Positions 55,171-64,000 of a DNA stretch of 64,000 nucleotides are shown here, piece by piece. This DNA is from Hirudo medicinalis (Eukaryota > Annelida > Clitellata > Hirudinida > Hirudinidae), in NCBI GenBank assembly GCA_011800805.1, contig MPNW01000107.1, forward strand, positions 2,912-66,911, in the 5' to 3' direction. The position numbers and the translations under genes were made by a program. Each line of letters opens with the position of its first letter. Position 1 is the stretch's first letter. The notes under the pieces were generated by a model that saw only the letters and a list, made by a program, of their open reading frames with translations, did not search any database and had not been told where the DNA came from.

Positions 55171-56508
55171 TTAAATTTTTCGACGGATTAGTATTTTTTG
55201 AAAAACGGTTACCAAAAATAAAGATTTTAACATCATTATGCCATGATGTTTTGTTTTTGGAAAAAATAGAACAAAGAAGCCGGCGATAAAATAAGCAACC
55301 ACGGTTGCTATGGCAGTTCCCATCAAGCCCAATTTGGGGATTAAAATAAAATTGAGAGCTACTTTAACAATAGCTCCTACGCTTGTACGAAAAAAAATCA
55401 GTTTGTTAAATCCTTCTGCAATAAGAGCTTGTCCGTTTGCTGTTCCCAAAAAAATAAACAAACTACCCCAAACATGTACCGAAAGCACCGGAGCTGCTTC
55501 TGCGTAAGCGGGTTTAAAAAGTTTATAAATAAAAGGAGCCCCAATACCAATAAAAACGGCAAAGCTTAAGCTAATCCATATCATCAGATCATAGAGGTTT
55601 TGTAAGCGTTTTTTATATCGTTGCGTATCATCCCGTTTTGCGGTTAACAAAGCGGGGAAAAGAGAGGAAACAATGACTGCGGGAACAAAATTCAGCGGTT
55701 CGCTAAACATAACAACGGCGCTATAAGTTCCGGAAGCTCCGTTGCCAAGGTCGCCGCCTAAAATTTCTTTGAGCATAATGCCGTCAATTTTCATGTAAAC
55801 GGAAACCATTAAGCCGCTGATTATCAAAGGCCATGATAAGTTTAACAGTTTTTTTGCCAAAAGGCTGTTAAATTTCCATGTTAAAATGTTGCGACCTTTT
55901 CGGTTGTACACAAAAATATATCCTATGTTTAGCAATAAAATATCGAGGCTGTAGGCATAAAAAAACCAAATCAGTTTTGCTTTAAAAATAATGAGTACAA
56001 TTTTTATGAGCGCAGAAATCAGATTGCTGAAAATTTGTACATACAAGATATATTTAGATTGTACTTCTGACTGGAAATAACTGTCAATAACCGATAAGGA
56101 TTGAAAAAGCCATATAAGCGAAAGAATAAAAACGAAATGGTATGGGATGCCACTCAAAGGGAAAAACAACCATGCTAAATAGATCAGAGGGATACAAGCA
56201 AAACCGCCAAAAAGTTTTAAATTGAATGTTGTTCCCAAAATAATGTCTTGCTGTTTAGGATAGCGGTGTAATTCTTTAACAATGAAACTGTCTAGCCCCA
56301 AACTGGCAATACCGGCAAACAGAAAAACATAAGAAACAGAAGTATTTAAAATTCCGCTATTTATGGGCATCAGGTAATTAGCCACCGCAATATTGATAAC
56401 CATTTTTATGCTTGTACTTATAATGCGGCTCAAAATCAATAATCCTGTATTTTTGAAATACTTGTTTAAGGCTTGTTCATCAAATCCCGAAATTTTTGGA
56501 AGTTTCAT
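55171..56508 (-). CDS. Oligosaccharide flippase (Wzx/MATE-like)
   Basis: A 445-aa integral membrane protein with about 12 hydrophobic helices and the start NTGLLILSRIISTSIKMVINIAVANYL typical of polysaccharide-export flippases. A small ORF on the other strand (55029-55289) overlaps its 3' end and is a shadow. Neighbouring glycosyltransferases are absent, so the lipid-linked cargo is unknown. Confidence 0.8.
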   Translation of the reverse strand: MKLPKISGFDEQALNKYFKNTGLLILSRIISTSIKMVINIAVANYLMPINSGILNTSVSYVFLFAGIASLGLDSFIVKELHRYPKQQDIILGTTFNLKLFGGFACIPLIYLAWLFFPLSGIPYHFVFILSLIWLFQSLSVIDSYFQSEVQSKYILYVQIFSNLISALIKIVLIIFKAKLIWFFYAYSLDILLLNIGYIFVYNRKGRNILTWKFNSLLAKKLLNLSWPLIISGLMVSVYMKIDGIMLKEILGGDLGNGASGTYSAVVMFSEPLNFVPAVIVSSLFPALLTAKRDDTQRYKKRLQNLYDLMIWISLSFAVFIGIGAPFIYKLFKPAYAEAAPVLSVHVWGSLFIFLGTANGQALIAEGFNKLIFFRTSVGAIVKVALNFILIPKLGLMGTAIATVVAYFIAGFFVLFFPKTKHHGIMMLKSLFLVTVFQKILIRRKI

Positions 56509-56749
56509 TTCTTCAAATATGTGAAAATAGCTTTGTTACAGGAAAACAAATTATAAATCCTTTTTTGAAGTTTTTGCATTAGGTAACCGGTCGCTACTTT
56601 AGCTCCTGTATAAAGATGGATTTTTAATTGATTTTGGTTATTTACTTTATGATATTGGCACCAAAGGTTATGATGGTTTTTTGTAATAACTATAAAAACA
56701 GCCATAGATTTTAACCCTGATTTCTTTATGAAACGGTTTAAATTTTATT

Positions 56750-56972
56750 AATGCCAAATATAGCATAGCTTGAGCAGATTCTAATAAAAACTCAAAACCC
56801 TTGTTGAGCCAAGCGCTGCGACAGCTCGTGTTTACGCTTGCGGCTTGTTTTTCCAAGACTTTTGCCGCTGGAGGTCAGTGTTGGGTTGTCGAAAAATCAA
56901 ACCGATGATTTTTAACCTGTTTTAGTGGCTTCTTTTATAAAATCTTAACAATATATTTTTAAACAGTTTCTA
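56750..56972. repeat. Dispersed repeat, copy A
   Basis: Bases 56892-56972 are nearly identical to 62634-62713; shared text includes TTTTAGTGGCTTCTTTTAT. Weaker matches (TGAG.AGATTCTAA, TTGTTTTTCCAAGA) extend upstream. Non-coding or a relic of a mobile element; not an intact gene. Confidence 0.7.
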
Positions 56973-57155
56973 AGGCTCGTATAAAAAAACCGATTTCCAA
57001 ATATCTCTTACCATTATTGGTTTGGATGGTATAAATTGTATGGAAATTTAGGCACAATTTCTTTTTGAGTAAAACCTTATTTTACAAATAAACCGTTAAA
57101 TGCAGGTTTATTAATCAAAGATAAAAAGCAAAACAATTTTACTTTTTATTGGCAT

Positions 57156-57163
57156 TAGCTTTG
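57156..57163 (+). promoter_or_regulatory. Possible -7 promoter box of the OmpA lipoprotein gene
   Basis: TAGCTTTG matches TAnnTTTG and lies 40 nt before the ATG. No clear TTTG was found at the -33 distance. Confidence 0.4.
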
Positions 57164-57202
57164 TTTAAATACCGATATTTATAAAATAAACTTTATAAGG
57201 TA

Positions 57203-57883
57203 ATGAATACAAAAATTAAAATAGCAACATTAAACGTGACAATTGCTTTAGGCTCCATGATTTTTCAGAGTTGTGACAGCCTTACAAAAACACAAAAGGG
57301 GGTAGGAATCGGTGCTGCAGCCGGCGCTGTTATAGGCGGTTTAATTGGTAAAAAGGCAGGAAATACTGCAGTTGGTGCGCTGGTTGGCGCCGCAATTGGC
57401 GGCACGGCAGGCGGCTTAATTGGTAAAAAGATGGATAAACAAGCGGCTGAAATTAAAACAGCAATTCCCAATGCCGAGGTAATTCGAGAGGGTGAGGGAA
57501 TTATTGTAAAATTTGACAGCGGTATTTTGTTTGATTTCGATAAATCTGCATTAAAAGAAGAAGCCAAAAAAAATATTCAATCTTTAGCGGCCTCAATTAA
57601 CAATTATCCCGGAACAGATATTAAAATAATTGGCCATACCGATAATAAAGGTTCAGAACAATATAATTTAAAATTATCGGAAAGGAGAGGAGAGGCTGTA
57701 AAAGCATATGCCATTTCTCAAGGGGTGCCATCGTACAGGGTGGTTACAGAGGGCAAAGGCTTTTCAGAACCTATTGCCGATAATGCAACAGAAGGAGGAA
57801 GAGCACAAAACCGCAGAGTTGAAATTGTAATTGTTGCTAACGATCAAATGAAAAAAGAGGCGAAGCAAAACGCCGATAATTAA
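57203..57883 (+). CDS. OmpA-family peptidoglycan-associated lipoprotein
   Basis: A 226-aa protein: lipoprotein signal (MIFQSC), a glycine-zipper region (about 33-78, GAAAGAVIGGLIGKKAG repeated), then an OmpA_C domain (about 105-215: FDSGILFDFDKSALKEEA, IIGHTDNKG, ERRGEAVKAY, NRRVEI). It likely tethers the outer membrane to peptidoglycan. Monocistronic, with a strong terminator. Confidence 0.92.
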   Translation: MNTKIKIATLNVTIALGSMIFQSCDSLTKTQKGVGIGAAAGAVIGGLIGKKAGNTAVGALVGAAIGGTAGGLIGKKMDKQAAEIKTAIPNAEVIREGEGIIVKFDSGILFDFDKSALKEEAKKNIQSLAASINNYPGTDIKIIGHTDNKGSEQYNLKLSERRGEAVKAYAISQGVPSYRVVTEGKGFSEPIADNATEGGRAQNRRVEIVIVANDQMKKEAKQNADN

Positions 57884-57900
57884 TTACAGCTGTTTGTATA

Positions 57901-57934
57901 AAACCCGGTTACATTTGCCTAATTGGGTTTTTTT
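57901..57934 (+). terminator. Intrinsic terminator of the OmpA gene
   Basis: AAACCCGGTTA (57901-57911) pairs with TAATTGGGTTT (57920-57930), two pairs being G-U, around CATTTGCC; a T-run follows. The next gene converges here. Confidence 0.8.
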
Positions 57935-58280
57935 AATGTTCGTAAATATCAACAAAATAATTAATGGCCAAAGATTTTAGCAACATTTCTTGTTCAAGAG
58001 CAGCGTAGGCTGGAATTTGTTTAACCAATTTCCAGTGCGGCCATCCGTCTGGGTCTAAGCCCTCAAGCTCATAAAACCCCATTTCGCTCAATAAACGACA
58101 GGTTGCAATATGCATCAATTCTTCTTTTTGGCGTTTGCTATACTTACCGGGGCCTTTGCCTAGCTCTTGTATGCCGATTAAAAACAAGATAACCTTTAAA
58201 TCGGGAGCTTGAGTTTTAAAATCTTCGGCAATTTTTTTTTGCAACGCTTTCCATTTTAAATTTATCTCGGCAGATTTCAT
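57933..58280 (-). CDS. Conserved hypothetical protein
   Basis: A 115-aa soluble protein (start at ATG 58280, MKSAEIN; earlier frame residues look unrelated). Contains FLIGIQELGKGPGKYSKRQKEEL and GLDPDGWPHW. Family not recognised; the Trp/Gly motif looks conserved. No signal peptide or membrane segment. Confidence 0.55.
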   Translation of the reverse strand: MKSAEINLKWKALQKKIAEDFKTQAPDLKVILFLIGIQELGKGPGKYSKRQKEELMHIATCRLLSEMGFYELEGLDPDGWPHWKLVKQIPAYAALEQEMLLKSLAINYFVDIYEH

Positions 58281-58358
58281 TATACAAATATAGGGGTAGG
58301 GTTTAAAGTAAAATGAAACAAAACCGTATTTGTTCAATTAAAATTTTAGTTTTGCGAT

Positions 58359-59375
58359 ATGCAAAATGGACAAATTGTAACGGCTTTGTTGGCTTACGGA
58401 ATGTCTGGAAAGGTGTTTCATGCGCCATTTATACATGTCCATCAGGGCTTTGTTTTAAAAGGGATAGTAGAACGCAGCAAAAAGATTGCAAAAACAGATT
58501 ATCCCTATATTAAAAATTACGACAGCGTTGATCAAGTTTTAGCAGATACAGAAATAGATTTGGTAATTGTAAATACACCCAATCATACGCATTATGAATT
58601 TGCCAGGCAGGCCTTGTTGGCAGGGAAACATGTTTTGGTAGAAAAGCCTTTTGTTGCAACCGTTGAACAAGCTAAAGCTATTTTCACAATAGCCGATAAG
58701 GTAAAAAAGAAGGCATTGGTTTTTCAAAACAGAAGATATGACAGCGGATTTAATGCTGTTAAAGAAATTATAGCAAGCAGACGATTGGGAAAGTTGGTAG
58801 AAGCGCATTTCCGCTTTGACAGATATCGCACAGAAATTGGGCCAAAAGCGTTTAAAGAAGAACCCTTTGCTGCCAGCGGTTTGTCTTTTGATTTAGGCTC
58901 CCATCTTTTAGATCAGGCTATTTCTCTTTTTGGCAAACCCGAGCGTTATTATAAAACCCTTGGCAAAAATCGGACAGGCACACAGGTAGACGATTATTTT
59001 CATGTTCAGCTAACCTATGCAAACGGCCTGAATGTTTTTCTCACGGCAAGTTTTTTAGTAGCAGAAATTCTGTCTGCATTTGTAATTAATGGAACCAAGG
59101 GTTCTTATAGAAAAAACCATGCCGATGTTCAAGAAGAACAATTGTTACGGGGAATTAAACCTATGGATGCTTGCTATGGGATAGAAAATCCTTCTGATAA
59201 AGGAAAATTAACCGTTCCAAATCAAAACAAAGGGTTTGATGTAATATATCCCGAATCGCCTAAAGGAGACTACTCACAGATTTTCGAGGCCGCCTATCAA
59301 ACCATCGTAAACCAAAAGCCTAATCCAATTAAACAAGAAGAAATTATTTGGCAGCTGGAAATCTTGGAGAGTTGA
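58359..59375 (+). CDS. Gfo/Idh/MocA-family oxidoreductase
   Basis: A 338-aa NAD(P)-dependent oxidoreductase. The Rossmann start (ALLAYGMSGKVFHAPF) is of the YdgJ-like subgroup; the catalytic EKP motif is seen in HVLVEKPFV. It probably acts on a sugar or cyclitol, but substrate cannot be inferred. It is divergent from the hypothetical gene upstream. Confidence 0.85.
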   Translation: MQNGQIVTALLAYGMSGKVFHAPFIHVHQGFVLKGIVERSKKIAKTDYPYIKNYDSVDQVLADTEIDLVIVNTPNHTHYEFARQALLAGKHVLVEKPFVATVEQAKAIFTIADKVKKKALVFQNRRYDSGFNAVKEIIASRRLGKLVEAHFRFDRYRTEIGPKAFKEEPFAASGLSFDLGSHLLDQAISLFGKPERYYKTLGKNRTGTQVDDYFHVQLTYANGLNVFLTASFLVAEILSAFVINGTKGSYRKNHADVQEEQLLRGIKPMDACYGIENPSDKGKLTVPNQNKGFDVIYPESPKGDYSQIFEAAYQTIVNQKPNPIKQEEIIWQLEILES

Positions 59376-59417
59376 TTTTATATCCTTAAAGCTATTTGAC
59401 TGAAAAATTTTTGGGCA

Positions 59418-61715
59418 TTAAAAAAGAACATCAATGCCAAAGGTTATATTTCTGCCGGGATTGTAAATGCCTGCTGTTTTATAACGGCTTAAATGATTAA
59501 AATACAGCTTGTTGGTTAAATTTTGTCCTATGATAAATAGATTAATTTTTACAGATTTTGTTTTGATGGATGTTCCCAATCCTGCATCAAGCAAGGTATA
59601 GCCTTTGGTTTTGGTTTCAAAAACATCGAAACGATCTTGCTTAAAAACATTGGTTAGCCCAACTTTTATATAACTTTCTGCCAAGCCTTTAATGGCAGGC
59701 TCCAAACGGAGTTCATTATTTAAACCGGCAGCAGGTATAAATGGTAAAGAACCATTAGTGGCTTTGTTAGTTCCTTTTACATAAGCAAAGGTGTTTTCAA
59801 AATGCAACGACTTTATCGGATGAAAATCTACAGAAGCTTCGCCGCCCATTAAATTGGCATTGGTATGCACATAACGATAAACAGACAAAGTTGAAGTATT
59901 ATCGTTTTCTTTAAAATCAATGGTTTCTCCATTTAAATTTGCAAGATAAATATAATTGTAAATGATATTGTTATAAGCATTTAAGCCCATCGTAATATTT
60001 TCTGCCTCGTACGTTAAGCCCAAGTCAAACTGTAAGCTGGTTTCTTGTTTGAGTTTGCTGTTGCCAATTTCGTACCTGAAAGTGCCTTCGTGTTTGCCTT
60101 TGGCTGCAAGTTCAGCAATGTTTGGCGCTCTGAAACCGGAGCCGATGTTAGCTTTAAAATTTAAGTTTTTAGCAATTTCAATTGCTGCGCCTATTGAGCC
60201 CGAAATATTTGAAAACGTATTGTTAAAACTGCTGAAAATGAGTTTTTCGTTATTAAAGAGTTCAGGTGCGTTAATTTTTTTGTAATCGTATCGTACGCCG
60301 GCATTTAGGCTCCCGTTCTTAAAATTCCTTTTTAGGTAAGCGAAGACGCCAATATTATTACTCTTGTAATCAGGAATCAAAAACACATTACCTTTGTTAT
60401 TATTGGTTTGGTACATACCTTGTATCCCAAAAGTAGGTTGCCAAACAACGTTGTTGCTCAAAGTGTATTTTACATCGTAAGTGTAAGATTTTAGACCCAG
60501 ATTTAAATCGGGTTTGGTTTTACTTTCTTCAAACTCTTTGCGTATGTTTTGTTGAAAAGCCAAAGCGGTTTTTAGTTGTCCGCTGCCTAAAATGATGTTG
60601 CCGTTAAGCGCAACTCTGTAATGATTGATGTTTTGAAAAGGTAAATCAATTTTTCTTTTTTTTCCTTCGGCATTGCTAATAATGGTTTCTTTTTTTTCGT
60701 CTAAATAATTTCCATTTTCATCAGGCCCATCTTCAATCAGGCCAATGTTGGTGCTAAAACGCGATAGGCTTAAATGTGCGTAGCCCCATGTTTTGTTTAA
60801 ACCAAGTAAGGCGCTGTAATCAATTTCGTTAAAGCCTGAGTTTGGCACAACTTTGCTGCCATAAGCAAAGCCATAGGCATTTTTGTAAGAGGTTCGTCCA
60901 CGGTATACAAAGCCGCCGGCGTTACCTTGCATCATTATTGATGATGCCGTTAAGCCGGCATTGGTGTTGTAATTTGTTGAGATGCTTCCATTGAAATCGC
61001 CTTCGGGAGGCGCTAAATCGTCAATAATATTGATAACACCGCCCAAGGCATCAGAACCATACAGTAAACTTGCGGGGCCTTTTAAAATTTCTACTCTGGC
61101 AGCCGAGAATTGATCTGCCTGAATGCCGTGTTCATCTCCCCATTGTTGTCCTTCTTCTCTGGCGCCATCAATGATGGCTAAAACACGGTTGTAGCCCAAA
61201 CCACGAATAATTGGCTTAGAAATAGCTCCGCCCGTAGTAATTTGCGAAACGCCCGGAACTTTAGCAACAGCGTCAATTAAATTGGTGGAGCTGCTGTGGC
61301 TCAACTTTTCTCTGTTTATTGTTACCACCGCCAAGCTGTTGGTTTTATTATTGGTACTGTAAGGCGTGCCGGTAACTACCACCTCGGCGCTTTCAATAAC
61401 GGCGGGTTCTAAAAAAAATTCTAAAACAGTATTGTTTGATAAGTCGATTTGTTTGGAAATGGTTTTATAACCTAAAAAGCGAACCTCTATTAAAAAAATT
61501 CCCCGAGCAGGTACATTTTTAAAAGTAAATTCACCGGCTGCATTTGTGATAGTAAAGGATTTTAAATCAGAGATATAAACCGAGGCTCCTGCCAAAGGTT
61601 GTTTGGTGTAAGATTCCATAACTTTGCCTTTTAATACTGCCAAATGCATAGCAAAAGTTTGATTTGTAAGGCTTGATATCAAAAAGATAAGTCCCAATAA
61701 GGCTGTTTTTTTCAT
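59418..61715 (-). CDS. TonB-dependent outer-membrane receptor (metal-type)
   Basis: A 765-aa receptor: signal peptide to about FAM, a carboxypeptidase-like domain (28-100), a plug with VVVTGTPY TonB-type segment, DGAREEGQQWGDEHGI and RVEILKGPASLLYGSDALGG, then a 22-strand-type barrel ending in Phe. The QQWGDEHG stretch resembles ZnuD/copper-type receptors, suggesting metal or metallophore import. It is preceded by a His/Cys-rich membrane protein and followed across the gap by ApbE. Confidence 0.88.
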   Translation of the reverse strand: MKKTALLGLIFLISSLTNQTFAMHLAVLKGKVMESYTKQPLAGASVYISDLKSFTITNAAGEFTFKNVPARGIFLIEVRFLGYKTISKQIDLSNNTVLEFFLEPAVIESAEVVVTGTPYSTNNKTNSLAVVTINREKLSHSSSTNLIDAVAKVPGVSQITTGGAISKPIIRGLGYNRVLAIIDGAREEGQQWGDEHGIQADQFSAARVEILKGPASLLYGSDALGGVINIIDDLAPPEGDFNGSISTNYNTNAGLTASSIMMQGNAGGFVYRGRTSYKNAYGFAYGSKVVPNSGFNEIDYSALLGLNKTWGYAHLSLSRFSTNIGLIEDGPDENGNYLDEKKETIISNAEGKKRKIDLPFQNINHYRVALNGNIILGSGQLKTALAFQQNIRKEFEESKTKPDLNLGLKSYTYDVKYTLSNNVVWQPTFGIQGMYQTNNNKGNVFLIPDYKSNNIGVFAYLKRNFKNGSLNAGVRYDYKKINAPELFNNEKLIFSSFNNTFSNISGSIGAAIEIAKNLNFKANIGSGFRAPNIAELAAKGKHEGTFRYEIGNSKLKQETSLQFDLGLTYEAENITMGLNAYNNIIYNYIYLANLNGETIDFKENDNTSTLSVYRYVHTNANLMGGEASVDFHPIKSLHFENTFAYVKGTNKATNGSLPFIPAAGLNNELRLEPAIKGLAESYIKVGLTNVFKQDRFDVFETKTKGYTLLDAGLGTSIKTKSVKINLFIIGQNLTNKLYFNHLSRYKTAGIYNPGRNITFGIDVLF

Positions 61716-61774
61716 AAAAATTGAAATAAGCGATTCACTCGCTGGGTTGCGGAAATAATTTATTGTTTTAGAAA

Positions 61775-62107
61775 TTAAGAAAGATGAGGAGGCCCACGTA
61801 ACGAAGCGGTAATTAAGTTAATATAGATTCTTTTAGAAACCGGATTGTTTATAAAAAAATTTTGTGTAACCAAATAAACCTCAAAGATTTTGGCTTTATG
61901 TATAAAATCTTTTTCGAAATGAGTTTTGCAAAACAAGCAAGGGTCGTCCGAAATATTTAAATGAAATTGATGGCTGCAATTTTTTTTCGCTTCCACACTT
62001 GGTTTGGGGTGATGATGTAAAATAGGGCAAGAAATAATGGCTATGATAAAAACAACTAAAGTAAAAAACGTAATTAAACCAACGATATTTATACCACGTT
62101 TATACAA
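61775..62107 (-). CDS. Small His/Cys-rich membrane-anchored protein
   Basis: A 110-aa protein, starting at TTG 62107 (no ATG fits). One transmembrane helix near 10-30 is followed by an exported segment with HHHPK, CSHQFHLN and CLFCKTHFEKDF, then a tail ending LRGPPHLS. It lies 59 nt upstream of the TonB receptor and is probably co-transcribed. Metal binding is likely from residues; exact role unknown. Confidence 0.6.
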   Translation of the reverse strand: MYKRGINIVGLITFFTLVVFIIAIISCPILHHHPKPSVEAKKNCSHQFHLNISDDPCLFCKTHFEKDFIHKAKIFEVYLVTQNFFINNPVSKRIYINLITASLRGPPHLS

Positions 62108-62142
62108 TGCTTACAAAAAGTTAGTATTTTGGTTACAAAATA

Positions 62143-62157
62143 ATTCAATTTTTGAAT
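62143..62157. promoter_or_regulatory. Palindrome upstream of the receptor operon
   Basis: ATTCAA (62143-62148) and TTGAAT (62152-62157) are separated by TTT, 36 bp before the small His/Cys protein start. It may be a metal-regulator operator; it does not match the classical Fur box. Confidence 0.35.
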
Positions 62158-62389
62158 CAAAAATTTGGTATTCTGCGTTCCAACAAATCAAAAAACGAAA
62201 CTAAATTACAAAAATTTTCTGATTTTTTACCTTAAATACTTATTGGAAGTATGGAACATCATACTTTTGAAGTAGATATTATTATTCTGTTTTCACAACA
62301 AAAGTTAATACAATCTTTAAAAACTCAATATTTTATTCTTAGAAACGGTTTCAATTTTGTTTACAGACAATTTTATGGATACCGGATAT

Positions 62390-62714
62390 AGCCTAGCTCT
62401 TGAGGAGATTCTAACAAGAACCTCAAAATCTTTGCTTAGCCTTCGACACGTTGCCCCACCACAAGAATCCTTTCTGCATTATAAGCCACCTACAAGCTGT
62501 TTTTAGCAAATAAGCAGGACGCCAAATAGGTCGCCAAGATGATGTTTTTGTTTGCGGTTTGTTTTTCCAAGATATTTTTCCATCTTTTTCCATTGGAGGG
62601 AGCAATAGTTTTTGTAGTCTTATTATTTTTGCCAAAATCAAACCAATAATTTTTATACCTATTTTAGTGGCTTCTTTTATAAAATCTTAACGATACATTT
62701 TAAACAGTTTCTTA
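62390..62714. repeat. Dispersed repeat, copy B, in the spacer before apbE
   Basis: The 80 bp at 62634-62713 match 56892-56972 closely, and further blocks match upstream. It ends 2 nt before the apbE ATG. A minus-strand frame 62423-62641 has no known motif. The rest of the 608-bp spacer (62108-62715) holds no gene. Confidence 0.65.
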
Positions 62715-62715
62715 A

Positions 62716-63723
62716 ATGATTCGGTATATTTTTACGCTATATATATTTAGCACATCAATTTATTCAAATGCACAACAGGTTTTGTGCAAACGAACGGTAA
62801 AGTTAATGGGCAGCCGTTTCGATATCAGTATTGTTGCCAAAGATTCGTTAACGGCAGAACAAAACATCGACTCTGTGATTGCTGAAATTGAGCGAATAGA
62901 AAACCTTGTTTCCGATTGGCGTTCGTACACTCAAATTAGTAAGGTAAACCGGCAGGCAGGCATTGATCCGGTTAAGGTTGATGCCGAAGTTTTTGAACTA
63001 ACCAAACGAGCCATACATTTTTCTGAAATTACCAACGGAGCGTTCGATATCAGTTTTGCGGCTATGGATAGAATTTGGAAATTTGATGGTTCTATGAAAC
63101 AAATGCCATCGCCCGAAGAAATTAAGCAATCGGCGGCTAAAGTTGGTTATCGGAAAATTATCTTAGATTCTGTTAATCAAACCATCTTTTTAAAAGAAAT
63201 GGGGATGAAAATTGGTTTTGGTGCCCTTGGAGAAGGTTATGCTGCCGATAGATGCAAAGCGATGATGTTGGCAAAGGGCATTAAAGCCGGTATTGTAAAC
63301 GGCTCAGGCGATATGAACACATGGGGCAAACAACCAAACGGGCAGGATTGGAAAATCGGCATTACCAATCCGTTTAAAAAAAACGAACTTTTTGCGGTAA
63401 TCCCTTTAAAAAGCGGAGCTGTAACCACATCGGGCAGCTACCAAAAGTTTGTGGAGTTTAATGGGAAACGCTATTCGCATATTATTAATCCTAAAACGGG
63501 TTACCCGGCCACGGGTTTGTGCAGCGTTACGGTTTTAGGGCCTAGCGCAGAAACAGCCAACGGCCTTAGTACATCTATAATGGTATTGGGTAAAGTTGAT
63601 GGGCTGGCGCTTTTGCAGCATTATCCACAATATCAATGTATTATGATAACAGACAACGGCCAAGTTATCACCTCGCCCAATTTCAGTATCAAATCGTTTA
63701 AGAAACGAAAAATTGCTCAATAA
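62716..63723 (+). CDS. apbE: FAD:protein FMN transferase
   Basis: A 335-aa ApbE-family enzyme that attaches FMN covalently to a threonine of a partner flavoprotein. Signal peptide to about SNA; motif LGEGYAADR and the Mg-binding region GSGDM with SHIINPKTG. The N-terminal repeat copy ends just before its ATG. It converges with the flavin reductase gene, overlapping it by 7 nt. Confidence 0.88.
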   Translation: MIRYIFTLYIFSTSIYSNAQQVLCKRTVKLMGSRFDISIVAKDSLTAEQNIDSVIAEIERIENLVSDWRSYTQISKVNRQAGIDPVKVDAEVFELTKRAIHFSEITNGAFDISFAAMDRIWKFDGSMKQMPSPEEIKQSAAKVGYRKIILDSVNQTIFLKEMGMKIGFGALGEGYAADRCKAMMLAKGIKAGIVNGSGDMNTWGKQPNGQDWKIGITNPFKKNELFAVIPLKSGAVTTSGSYQKFVEFNGKRYSHIINPKTGYPATGLCSVTVLGPSAETANGLSTSIMVLGKVDGLALLQHYPQYQCIMITDNGQVITSPNFSIKSFKKRKIAQ

Positions 63724-64000
63724 CAATCTGTTAAAATTTGTTTCCTTTTTTGATAAAAGTTCAAATGTTTACCATTGTATTGTTTACATGCGGCCTCTAA
63801 AGAGACAAATACGTCTTTCTGCATAGCTAAAGAACCGCAAAGCATTATTTTGCCGTTTCGGTTTAAAACCGAGGCGAAAAAATAGGCGTCTCTGTTAATT
63901 AAATCAAAAACATACTGTTTGGTTTGCTCTCGCGACAGCGAGACATGAAATTGTTTAAGCCGGTGGTTTTGCAAACAAGAGCTGATAAACGCTTGATATT
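63717..64000 (-). CDS. Flavin-binding oxidoreductase, C-terminal end (partial)
   Basis: The frame is open to base 64000, so the gene continues beyond the window. The segment YVFDLINRDAYFFASVLNR, GKIMLCGSLAMQKDV and the end ILTDCY resemble the NAD(P)H-binding end of ferredoxin-reductase-type (CPR-like) flavoproteins. It may be a PepSY-associated reductase; such genes often sit by ApbE and TonB receptors. Confidence 0.7.
   Translation of the reverse strand, partial: YQAFISSCLQNHRLKQFHVSLSREQTKQYVFDLINRDAYFFASVLNRNGKIMLCGSLAMQKDVFVSLEAACKQYNGKHLNFYQKRKQILTDCY

Larger units (their letters stand above)
56509..57202. other. 694-bp intergenic region with repeat copy A
   Basis: No gene is supported; short frames at 56505-56705 and 56668-56856 lack motifs. 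It contains copy A of a dispersed repeat (56750-56972) and, at its end, a promoter-like box before the OmpA gene. Confidence 0.6.

Noticed and set aside
55029..55289. 86-codon plus-strand frame
   Set aside because: Most of it is antisense to the flippase gene, and its composition shows no family.
62423..62641. 72-codon minus-strand frame inside repeat copy B
   Set aside because: It lies in the dispersed repeat; the matching frame in copy A is broken, so it is not a conserved protein.
1..64000. tRNA, rRNA and CRISPR arrays
   Set aside because: Intergenic regions were scanned by eye for cloverleaf arms, GGTTCRA motifs, rRNA segments and spaced direct repeats; none was convincing.

Overview
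The window looks like a chromosomal segment of a low-GC Bacteroidetes, most likely from the Sphingobacteriaceae (Pedobacter-like). The grounds are a type IX secretion (T9SS) substrate with a gliding-type C-terminal sorting domain next to a PorP/SprF protein, an ArgF'-type arginine operon, bacillithiol synthesis (BshA), a TonB receptor with a carboxypeptidase-like N-terminal domain, a TAnnTTTG-type promoter and weak Shine-Dalgarno sequences. No tRNA, rRNA or CRISPR array was seen.

Layout. 1-7982: a giant surface adhesin built from four tandem ~1.29-kb Fn3-LamG-Fn3 modules, then a PorP/SprF protein. Two single-N positions (3423 and 7950) look like contig joins; the first duplicates 125 bp and breaks the adhesin frame, and the second probably destroys the end of the PorP/SprF gene. 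8116-17990 (minus): a nine-gene arginine operon, read as GNAT acyl-transferase, argG, argC, argD (frameshifted), argF', argB, proC, argE, argH. The transcarbamylase carries Val at the residue that separates acetyl- from succinyl-ornithine enzymes, so the pathway probably runs on N-succinyl intermediates. 18406-24043 (minus): Pif1/RecD-like helicase, bshA, a PH-like membrane protein, tilS. 24110-30435: envelope biogenesis (OstA-like protein, a SurA-like protein without parvulin domains, SurA) and MoxR, with rdgB and a possible psi-like (HolD) protein on the other strand.

30436-36100 is accessory: a PEGA lipoprotein, a DUF2157/DUF4401/GDYXXLXY membrane operon with a Crp/Fnr regulator, a coding remnant, a 133-bp element with 19-bp inverted ends, and a decayed IS3-type transposase. 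36104-45828: thioesterase, metE with a divergent Lrp regulator and a shared AT-rich repeat control region, arginine decarboxylase, a PolB-type exonuclease, RNase R, polyprenyl synthase. 46051-51844: ribosomal L27 and L21, two tandem paralogues of unknown function, a dicarboxylate symporter, an ECF sigma factor with a split membrane partner, a DUF922 predicted metalloprotease and a lipoprotein. 52094-64000: trxB, acyl-CoA carboxylase beta, an O-unit flippase, an OmpA lipoprotein with a clear terminator, a Gfo/Idh oxidoreductase, a metal-type TonB receptor with a His/Cys-rich partner, apbE and the end of a flavin reductase. A diverged non-coding repeat occurs twice (56.7-56.97 kb and 62.4-62.7 kb).
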